Below are positions 8,258 to 14,588 of a stretch of DNA of 14,588 bases, in pieces. The DNA is from Deferribacter thermophilus (GTDB taxonomy: Bacteria; Chrysiogenota; Deferribacteres; Deferribacterales; Deferribacteraceae): positions 1 through 14,588 of the forward strand of contig NZ_JAPNXM010000019.1 of assembly GCF_049472675.1 (NCBI RefSeq). Direction: 5' to 3'. The notes under the pieces were generated by a model. It did no database searches, was not told the DNA's origin, and worked only from the letters and a program-made list of their open reading frames with translations. The position numbers and the translations under genes are program-made. The first letter of the stretch is position 1. Every line of letters begins with the position of its first letter.

Positions 8258-8665
8258 CTAATCTTTTTTATACGAAATTAAAGCTGTCAAAAAGTCGTGA
8301 AACTTTTCAAAAGGTTTTTTATTACCTTTCTTTAGTTCGTTATATAAATAGTTTAACCAATTTTTCAAAACTACATACAAATCATATTTTAAAACTTCTC
8401 TATTCTTTGCATAATTTATCTTTGGAAAAAGCATCAACACTTCTTTTTTTATTTCATCAATATTTTCTGATTTTTTTGAAAGTGAATATAAGTTATTTAG
8501 CTCAGCAAAAATCTTTCTCACCTGTGACATCTTTGTTTTATCTTTTTTAGCAAGAGTTGCTACTAAACCTTTTTCAAGCGCAATATCTTCAACTGACCAA
8601 TTTGCTGGATCCTTAAAATACTCTTTTTGATTCTCATTATCTCTTTGATTAGTATTCTGTCTCAT
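8258..8665 (-). CDS. csm2: type III-A small subunit Csm2
   Basis: This 135-residue, helix-rich protein is Csm2, the small subunit that lines the inner filament opposite Csm3 and contacts the crRNA-target duplex. The middle region KMSQVRKIFAELNNLYSL (about residues 45-62) fits the conserved T/S-Q-x-R-K-F helix of the family. The first 20 residues are polar and low in complexity (RQNTNQRDNENQ), likely flexible. The ATG follows the csm1 stop by 1 bp, with a GGGGG ribosome site inside the end of csm1. Position between csm1 and csm3 supports the call. Confidence 0.9.
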   Translation of the reverse strand: MRQNTNQRDNENQKEYFKDPANWSVEDIALEKGLVATLAKKDKTKMSQVRKIFAELNNLYSLSKKSENIDEIKKEVLMLFPKINYAKNREVLKYDLYVVLKNWLNYLYNELKKGNKKPFEKFHDFLTALISYKKD

Positions 8666-8666
8666 A

Positions 8667-11081
8667 CTACCCCCTTTCTCTTGTTTTATAAACTGAGTAA
8701 TTTATTATAAATCCTAATTTATCATAATTTTTCTTGTCTAAAATATAATTTATAAATTCTACAACAAAGCCATTTTCTTTCAGTTTAGAAGAAAAATTCC
8801 TATTTATGTAATAAAATAACAAAGGGTATATCATTAGCTTTGGCTCTTTTAAATAATTTGTAAGGAGCTCTTCACTTTTATTATGGTCAATTAAAAACTG
8901 CCTGCTTAATATATTTAAATAATGAATAAACCCCCTAGAAATTTCTTTATTTTTGATTTTCTCAATCATTTTTTCAGCAAGCTTTAAAACATCATCAGCT
9001 TCATCCCATCTGATTATATTACTAAACACACAAATACAGTTTTTACCATTCTCTTTTGCGTTTTTTTCTGCCACATCTGAATAATAAGCAAAAGAACTAA
9101 CAGGTAAGTTATGACTACAAGCAATATAACCAGCAGATAAAGATAATTTTTCATTATTACATACAAACTCCTTAAAATCTTTGTTAATTTCAAAAGATTT
9201 TTTTAACAGTTTGTCCCATGCCCCTACTATAAACAGATCATCACCCCCTGCGTAAACTACATAATAAGGGTCTGACTCTTTATCAGAAATATTTGTCCCA
9301 ACATAACCAGAAAAGAAAAGGTCTAATAGCCTGCTAATTGTAGCATAATAGGTAATTGAAGATTTATCCTTATTTAAATCTCTAAAAAAAGTCCCTAAAT
9401 TATCCACATCCATTCTTAAAACACCAATTTTATCATCACCTTCACTCTGCTCAGCTATTTCTTCAAAAGTTGCTGGTCTTTTAATATTTTTGTCAATAAC
9501 TTTCATGACATAGTTTCCGATATACTTGATTTCTGTTGCAATCAAACTATCAACTTTTTTTTCTGGTTGGATGTCTATAACAGATATAAAATTATCAAGG
9601 ATAATATTTTCTTTTAACTCTTTAGTATCTTTAAAAAAGTATAAATAACCAAGTTCATCCAAATCTATTTTAAGCAAATCATCGTTTTTAATATCTAATT
9701 TCGAATACCCGATAAATTTTGTTTTTGGTAGCCATTCGCCAATTTCTTTCACATCATGACACAATTTACAAATGCCATTTTCTTTATCTACAAGATAAAT
9801 TCCACACGCTTTACAAAGCCCTATCTTATCTCCTGCGTTTTTATTTATTATCTCCAAATTTGTTAGAAAATTTGCATATTTTTTATATTTTTTATTATTA
9901 AGGTCTTTGGATAATTCACCGTAGATATCGCTGTAACTTTTCCTGTTCTTTAAAATATCCTCAGCTTTAAAGTTAACTTTACCAAAGCCTAAACTAATCT
10001 CACCCTCAAAAACCTCTAAAGTATATTTTTCCAATTTATTAAGTATTTCATTTAATTTCTCATCATCTTTAGGAAGCAACAGGTCAAATCCTCCACCCCC
10101 GCAAAATACTATATTTGAAATAATCAAACCATATTGATTAATAATATATCTTGCCATTATTTCAGGCAAAATCGCCATTAAAAAACTTCTACCCCTTAAT
10201 CTTTTAGCGATATCCCCTTCTCCTGTTTTTACGGCAGAGATAAATTTTTGAATACCACCAAAATCAACTTTTAATATTGTAAACTCACTGTTTTCAAAAA
10301 AATTTTTCCAATTAATTTGAGATAAATCGTTATCCTTATATTTTATGTAGTTATAGTAAAAAGCTCCTGCAAATGCAGAAGTAATTTTAGAATGGTCAAA
10401 TAAAGAAATTATGGAATAATGCTTTTCTCTTGATTTTTTAGAATAAGTATCAGCAGGGATACACCATGTATATTGATACAACTTAGTAAATATCAGATTA
10501 AACAGATGATTTAATTTTATATTATTTAATTCATCTTCATCTGAAATATTTAAATTTTTAATTAATCTATCCAATGATTTGTTCAAATCTTCTTCAAATT
10601 GTTCCCATAATTCTTTATAATTTAGGTTTGAAATTTCTTTTTTAGGGAATAATACATCTTTTTTGCAGGATAGCTTAGATAAATTATAGCCGTATACACC
10701 TTTTTCTGGTTCGAAAATTGAGTAAAGAGGCTTTTCAAAATATTTTAATTTTTCTAAATCATCATCTTCTTCATCTAACCTCTCAGCCGCACTAAGCCAA
10801 TCAGAAAAAGTATAGATTATTTTCCAAAATTCACTATTATTCTCTAATTCTTCCAAGTTAATATGATGATATGCCGAATCATATACGAATGATTGTTTGC
10901 TAATACCAAATTTAGTAAAATACTCATTAAAAATATCAAAAACTTTATTTGTAAAAGCGGCATGTTTTAATTTATAGTTTTTATAATCTATTTTTTCATC
11001 TCTATTTGCTCTCATATAAAATTTGCCAATATCATGTAGCAAAGCACCTAATGAAATAAGTGTGATATTATAATCTTGCAT
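8667..11081 (-). CDS. csm1: type III-A signature protein Cas10/Csm1
   Basis: This 804-residue protein is the large subunit of the Csm complex. On binding a foreign transcript it can cleave single-stranded DNA (HD domain) and convert ATP to cyclic oligoadenylates (Palm domain). The HD motif is at the N-terminus (LLHDIGK, H16-D17). FGGIQKFISAV lies in the first Palm region. A zinc site has CKAC (C423, C426) and CKLC (C438, C441). The second Palm has RMDVDNLG (D558, D560) and the cyclase motif GGDD at residues 612-615, all intact. The C-terminal 120 residues are helical, as in other Csm1. The ATG has an AAGGGGGTGAG site. It follows cas6 by 56 bp. Both activities are predicted, yet no cyclic-oligoadenylate effector is encoded in the window. 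Confidence 0.97.
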   Translation of the reverse strand: MQDYNITLISLGALLHDIGKFYMRANRDEKIDYKNYKLKHAAFTNKVFDIFNEYFTKFGISKQSFVYDSAYHHINLEELENNSEFWKIIYTFSDWLSAAERLDEEDDDLEKLKYFEKPLYSIFEPEKGVYGYNLSKLSCKKDVLFPKKEISNLNYKELWEQFEEDLNKSLDRLIKNLNISDEDELNNIKLNHLFNLIFTKLYQYTWCIPADTYSKKSREKHYSIISLFDHSKITSAFAGAFYYNYIKYKDNDLSQINWKNFFENSEFTILKVDFGGIQKFISAVKTGEGDIAKRLRGRSFLMAILPEIMARYIINQYGLIISNIVFCGGGGFDLLLPKDDEKLNEILNKLEKYTLEVFEGEISLGFGKVNFKAEDILKNRKSYSDIYGELSKDLNNKKYKKYANFLTNLEIINKNAGDKIGLCKACGIYLVDKENGICKLCHDVKEIGEWLPKTKFIGYSKLDIKNDDLLKIDLDELGYLYFFKDTKELKENIILDNFISVIDIQPEKKVDSLIATEIKYIGNYVMKVIDKNIKRPATFEEIAEQSEGDDKIGVLRMDVDNLGTFFRDLNKDKSSITYYATISRLLDLFFSGYVGTNISDKESDPYYVVYAGGDDLFIVGAWDKLLKKSFEINKDFKEFVCNNEKLSLSAGYIACSHNLPVSSFAYYSDVAEKNAKENGKNCICVFSNIIRWDEADDVLKLAEKMIEKIKNKEISRGFIHYLNILSRQFLIDHNKSEELLTNYLKEPKLMIYPLLFYYINRNFSSKLKENGFVVEFINYILDKKNYDKLGFIINYSVYKTRERG

Positions 11082-11104
11082 TTTTACTCACCCCCTTGAA
11101 ATAC

Positions 11105-11128
11105 ATTATAGCACAAAAATTAATTTTT
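11105..11128 (-). promoter_or_regulatory. possible internal promoter before csm1
   Basis: The 56-bp gap between cas6 and csm1 contains TATAAT on the minus strand (11105-11110), next to a 16-bp perfect palindrome (11113-11128, CAAAAATT/AATTTTTG). No good -35 box is seen at 16-18 bp. It could let csm1-csm5 be transcribed apart from cas6, but AT-rich sequence often contains TATAAT by chance. Confidence 0.2.
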
Positions 11129-11137
11129 GAGATAAGC

Positions 11138-12046
11138 TCATAAAATTTCATACTTGCCTAAACCAAATGCTGTATTTTTACCAAGATGGAAAATCTCGCC
11201 AAATTTTAAGATTGCAAAAATATCTTCTGGCAAATCCTTTAAGAAAAAACTCCCTTTTATACCACTCAAACTAATTTTCTTTTTTTGCCTATTAGAATAC
11301 CTTTCCCAGTTATACCAATAAAACTCTGGTTTATATAATTTTACTTTGCGAGCTTGCTCTATAAGTTTTTTTACATCCATAATTTCGTCTATTTTTGTAT
11401 TAGAATAGTAATATAAAAGTAATTCAGCTCGTCTTAGAGCAGCCATAAAAAATTCATAAAAATCTGGATTATTAACAGGTTTTCCCTTTCTGAGTAATCT
11501 CAATGGAGTAATTAATTTTATCTCTATTGCTGGGCTATATTTACTTTTAAGCTCTATTATATCCAATTTTTGGGGTTTGAAATTTAGTTTATTATCATTA
11601 TATATTGAATGATCATTTTGATATAAATTTTTTATTTTAAATGTACCATTATTCCTTTTAAACCCTTTCTTACCCAGCTCTTCAAAAGTGAATATAAAAT
11701 ATGGCAATGCTTCTACATATTTACCCAAGATTAAAAGTTCAAAAGAAAATTGTTCTCCTGTCTCATAATGATTTTTTTCTTCAAGAGGTGGTACTAATAT
11801 ATATGGGTGTGGTATTTTTTCTCCACTTTTAAGTCTGGGTATATCAGAAACAACTGTCTCGAATATATTGTAATAAAAACAAGAGCTTTGTACCAAACAT
11901 CCATCACAATTATTTCTCGATTTTAATACACAGGTTATTCTTTTAAACTGCCAGCCAAAAGCTCCTCTAAAAGTAGAACCTTTATATTTTGGTAAAACAA
12001 TATCATCAGTAGCTTCTAATAAAAATTTTACTTTGACAAACTCCAA
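11138..12046 (-). CDS. cas6: CRISPR pre-crRNA endoribonuclease Cas6
   Basis: This 302-residue protein is a Cas6 of the longer RAMP type (COG5551-like), which cuts pre-crRNA within each repeat to leave the 8-nt 5' handle. The N-terminal PKYKGSTFRGAFGWQFKR (residues 19-36) and the C-terminal HLGKNTAFGLGKYEI (residues 287-301, the G-loop) are characteristic. A Cys cluster C47-x2-C50-x5-C56 is common in this subfamily and may bind a metal. The start codon is TTG at 12044-12046, preceded by GGGGGAG. There is no in-frame ATG nearby, and the upstream ATG at the SD is in another frame, while the N-terminus aligns with the usual family start. It is the first gene of the operon, with a promoter at 12075-12104, and would serve both arrays. 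Confidence 0.92.
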   Translation of the reverse strand: MEFVKVKFLLEATDDIVLPKYKGSTFRGAFGWQFKRITCVLKSRNNCDGCLVQSSCFYYNIFETVVSDIPRLKSGEKIPHPYILVPPLEEKNHYETGEQFSFELLILGKYVEALPYFIFTFEELGKKGFKRNNGTFKIKNLYQNDHSIYNDNKLNFKPQKLDIIELKSKYSPAIEIKLITPLRLLRKGKPVNNPDFYEFFMAALRRAELLLYYYSNTKIDEIMDVKKLIEQARKVKLYKPEFYWYNWERYSNRQKKKISLSGIKGSFFLKDLPEDIFAILKFGEIFHLGKNTAFGLGKYEIL

Positions 12047-12074
12047 AATCTCCCCCTTTTCATAATCATAATAA

Positions 12075-12104
12075 ATTATACCAGATGTAAAAATATAATT
12101 TCAA
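12075..12104 (-). promoter_or_regulatory. promoter of the cas6-csm operon
   Basis: On the minus strand, TTGAAA (12099-12104) and an extended -10 TGGTATAAT (TATAAT at 12075-12080) are 18 bp apart. Transcription would start near 12068, giving an untranslated leader of about 20 nt with the GGGGGAG site before the TTG start of cas6. It gives the operon its own promoter, independent of array 2 upstream. Confidence 0.75.
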
Positions 12105-12176
12105 CAGAAATTGCAAAAAAATTTTATTTAATGTAACTCCCTATATCCTAATTTGTTCGGATTTAGGTATCATCTA

Positions 12177-12252
12177 AAGACAATTTCTAAAAGCAGGATA
12201 ACAAATTCCAATTTTATTGAGGGTGAAGAGTATTTTTACCTTCACCCGCTAA
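12177..12252 (-). CRISPR. decayed terminal repeat and last spacer of array 2
   Basis: Bases 12177-12212 match the array 2 repeat at 24 of 36 positions, best in the half ending GATAACAAATTCCAAT. Decay of the leader-distal repeat is common and confirms the array's orientation. The next 40 nt (12213-12252) have spacer length and contain an 8-bp inverted repeat (GGGTGAAG/CTTCACCC). The decayed copy has G at position 17 and C at position 33, as in array 1, but T at position 36, as in array 2. Confidence 0.8.
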
Positions 12253-13952
12253 GTCGCAATCCCTTCGAACAGGGTAACAAATTCTAATTTCACATACAGG
12301 AATCTCCTGGGTATTCCTGTTGATATATTGTCGCAATCCCTTCGAACAGGGTAACAAATTCTAATTTGATACAGAATTTCAAGATAGCTTTGAAGAAATT
12401 AAAGATGTCGCAATCCCTTCGAACAGGGTAACAAATTCTAATTGGACGTGCAGGGGTTTTCAATATGAAGTGGGGAAAACTTAGTCGCAATCCCTTCGAA
12501 CAGGGTAACAAATTCTAATCTTACATTAAAAGGTGTTGGAGTCGAACTAGATGGCTATGTCGCAATCCCTTCGAACAGGGTAACAAATTCTAATCAGATA
12601 AATCGCTTTGAACAAAGTTCAAAGCGTAAGGGTTGTCGCAATCCCTTCGAACAGGGTAACAAATTCTAATGTTCAAATCAATTATGCCTCATGATGGGTT
12701 TAAATCGTCGCAATCCCTTCGAACAGGGTAACAAATTCTAATAGGCTTGGTTGAATGAGTTCAACGATATATTCGGAACGAGTCGCAATCCCTTCGAACA
12801 GGGTAACAAATTCTAATAGACTATCCTCTGTATAGGATCATATATTGAGTGGAAGTCGCAATCCCTTCGAACAGGGTAACAAATTCTAATCCCGAAAAAA
12901 AAAGAAATAGGAGGCAGATATGGGCTTTTGTCGCAATCCCTTCGAACAGGGTAACAAATTCTAATTTCGAAGCTATTTTCAAAAATGTAAAAATTGAAGG
13001 GATGTCGCAATCCCTTCGAACAGGGTAACAAATTCTAATTTAAAGTTTTTGAAGTAGGTTTATATAATCCTCGAAAGAAAGTCGCAATCCCTTCGAACAG
13101 GGTAACAAATTCTAATTCGAAAATTTTTCTTGTAAAGAAGATTTTATGGATGCTTGTGTCGCAATCCCTTCGAACAGGGTAACAAATTCTAATAAAAAAG
13201 GTTTAACAGAGGTTGATGATGTAATCCAAAAAGTCGCAATCCCTTCGAACAGGGTAACAAATTCTAATAATATGCTCGATGAGTTCAATTGAGCGTTCTT
13301 TATATATAGTCGCAATCCCTTCGAACAGGGTAACAAATTCTAATCTAAAAAATCAAAAAAGAAAGTAGTTGAAGCTACTATGTCGCAATCCCTTCGAACA
13401 GGGTAACAAATTCTAATTAGGTTTCAACGTATGGTATGATATTGATTTAATTGAATAGTCGCAATCCCTTCGAACAGGGTAACAAATTCTAATGCCACTA
13501 TATATATTATACTTATTATAAAAAGATTAATGGTCGCAATCCCTTCGAACAGGGTAACAAATTCTAATAGAAAAGCATTTCAACTTATAAAACCTGATGG
13601 AAGAATGTGTGTCGCAATCCCTTCGAACAGGGTAACAAATTCTAATAATCTATCCTTCAAGGTCTGGCAATACTTCAATATTAGAAAAGTCGCAATCCCT
13701 TCGAACAGGGTAACAAATTCTAATCGAAATTGAACTTACCGGTCGGGTAAGTAAGACCGGTAAAAGTCGCAATCCCTTCGAACAGGGTAACAAATTCTAA
13801 TTGTGTAGCAGAAGTTAGAGAATATTTTAAAATTAATACTGTCGCAATCCCTTCGAACAGGGTAACAAATTCTAATGCGAAATCAAAGACGGATGGATAG
13901 CAGTAAAAAACGGATAGTCGCAATCCCTTCGAACAGGGTAACAAATTCTAAT
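12253..13952 (-). CRISPR. CRISPR array 2: 23 intact repeats, 22 spacers
   Basis: The 36-bp repeat differs from array 1 at three plus-strand positions: A for G at 17 (in the hairpin loop), T for C at 33 and T for C at 36, so it ends TTCTAAT. All 23 copies are identical. Spacers are 36-42 nt. The minus-strand 3' part, including the hairpin stem and the ATTGCGAC handle, is the same as in array 1, so the same Cas6 and Csm complex should use both. The leader is on the right (13953-14299), making 13877-13916 the newest spacer. Leftward transcripts that pass the decayed repeat would enter the cas6 promoter region. The apparent small frames in this stretch come from the repeats and are not genes. Confidence 0.98.
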
Positions 13953-14299
13953 AGCCACCTTTTTTATTATCATATTATCAATTAGTTGGCAACCCATTTT
14001 TAAAGTTCTCCGTTTTATTTTTAATTAATTACTATTCACTATACCCCTAATTTTCTAACTTGTTGATAATTAAGAATAAAAAATTTAAAGTTCAGCAAAA
14101 TTAAACATAACTTAACTTATTGATAAATACAAAGATTTTATTTCGTCATCATTTTAGAGGGAGAACTTTAAAAAATGGCGTAACCAATTGATATATCTAA
14201 AATTTAACTAAATTTCGGCTGATTTTCAAACTCCCAGCCAAAATAACTGCCCAAATTTTAATCACCTCATCACAAAAAAATATTCAATTGTCAAACAAC
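13953..14299 (-). promoter_or_regulatory. leader of CRISPR array 2
   Basis: These 347 bp next to the newest repeat of array 2 match leader 1 at about 96%, starting from the same AGCCACC junction and ending together at TGTCAAACAAC. The inverted repeat arms (13994-14011 and 14160-14178) and the TTTAAAGTTC copies (13999-14008, 14084-14093, and inverted at 14163-14172) are all conserved. Substitutions are scattered, so the duplication is not very recent, or the sequence is under selection. No gene is present. Confidence 0.85.
13994..14178. repeat. long-range inverted repeat in leader 2
   Basis: Same arms as in leader 1: CCATTTTTAAAGTTCTCC at 13994-14011 and its complement, with one extra A, at 14160-14178. 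Neither arm has changed between the two leaders. Confidence 0.75.
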
Positions 14300-14300
14300 A

Positions 14301-14317
14301 GATATAATGATTATATC
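14301..14317. repeat. 17-bp perfect palindrome at the leader 2 boundary
   Basis: GATATAAT and ATTATATC flank a single G. The palindrome begins 1 bp beyond the last base shared by the two leaders. It contains TATAAT on both strands, so it could be a promoter, an operator or chance in AT-rich sequence. Confidence 0.5.
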
Positions 14318-14321
14318 ATAA

Positions 14322-14468
14322 TTTGAGAAATTGGCAAACTTCCAATCTAGTAGAAATAAAATACTCTGTGTAAGAATTTTAAAATATATCAAAATCTATA
14401 AACCCTTATACAAATTAGTTGACTATGAAACTGTTAATGAATTTATAGAAGAAATAAGTTATAATTAA
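14322..14468 (+). pseudogene. short decayed ORF of unknown function
   Basis: A plus-strand frame is open from 14322, after a TAA at 14319-14321, to TAA at 14466-14468: 48 codons with no ATG. The end reads LVDYETVNEFIEEISYN, which looks like genuine protein. A TTG at 14331 could start it but has no ribosome site. It is probably the C-terminus of a gene truncated by the rearrangement that placed leader 2 here. I do not recognise the family. Confidence 0.3.
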
Positions 14469-14516
14469 TATATGCAATTTTTAATAAATATAAAAAAGGA
14501 GTTAATTAATATATAA

Positions 14517-14588
14517 GGGTGTTGCACAGTAAAATTTATATAACATATTGATATTTAATCTATTTTCTGCTAAATTATGCTTAATTTT
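14517..14588 (+). mobile_element. possible end of an insertion sequence (right edge)
   Basis: GGGTGTTGCACAGT at 14517-14530 has the look of a terminal inverted repeat of a DDE-transposase element, and the sequence to its right runs out of the window. It sits just after a ribosome-binding site (AAGGAG, 14496-14501) followed by AT-rich sequence with no start codon, as if an insertion had removed a gene start. It resembles the left edge in inverted orientation. No transposase is visible, so the call rests on pattern only. Confidence 0.3.

Noticed and set aside
12221..12247. Hairpin in the last spacer of array 2 as a transcription terminator
   Set aside because: No T run follows on either strand, and its 40-nt placement between repeats fits a spacer.
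12290..13944. Similar small frames in the second array, on both strands
   Set aside because: Same artefact of the array 2 repeat; no ribosome sites, and the arrays explain the sequence fully.

Overview
This AT-rich window carries a type III-A (Csm) CRISPR-Cas locus on the minus strand. The effector operon cas6-cas10(csm1)-csm2-csm3-csm4-csm5 sits between two CRISPR arrays that face the same way. The host looks like a Gram-negative, low-GC bacterium: the left flank encodes a signal-peptide outer-membrane beta-barrel protein ending in Phe and a small lipoprotein. I cannot name the genus. The left 1.3 kb is chromosomal or accessory flank: a possible insertion-sequence (IS) end, a gene remnant, the barrel gene with a clear promoter and terminator, a short plus-strand ORF, and a 70-residue lipoprotein gene.

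Array 1 (1337-4875) has 47 repeats and 46 spacers; its leader (4876-5221) begins only 7 bp past the csm5 stop codon. The Cas block follows (5229-12046, minus strand), with its own extended -10 promoter at 12075-12104 and gaps of 1-11 bp from csm1 to csm5. Array 2 (12253-13952) has 23 intact repeats and 22 spacers, plus a decayed terminal repeat at 12177-12212 and its spacer. Its leader (13953-14299) is a roughly 96% identical copy of leader 1. The last 290 bases hold a palindrome, a short decayed ORF and a possible second IS end.

Reading direction follows from three facts. Both leaders lie on the right of their arrays. The minus-strand repeat ends in ATTGCGAC, resembling the usual ATTGAAAC 5' handle of crRNAs. 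The decayed repeat is at the leader-distal end of array 2. Cas6 would cut both pre-crRNAs to give the same handle, so one Csm1-5 complex can use both arrays. Csm3 keeps the target-RNA-cleavage Asp (D36), and Csm1 keeps the HD motif and the GGDD cyclase motif. The complex should therefore be able to cut RNA and DNA and make cyclic oligoadenylate, but no csm6/CARF effector and no cas1/cas2 lie in the window.

The most interesting signals are in the spacers. Read on the plus strand, the strand crRNAs would bind as RNA, most spacers look like sense coding sequence, and four contain a Shine-Dalgarno plus ATG, all on that strand. Several spacers contain perfect 8-10 bp inverted repeats. One spacer encodes a near match to the C-terminus of the lipoprotein at the array's tail, and one adjacent pair covers related sequence in opposite orientations. 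Array 1 also has a contiguous block of variant repeats, and the leaders carry a long-range inverted repeat. No adaptation genes are present to explain array growth.
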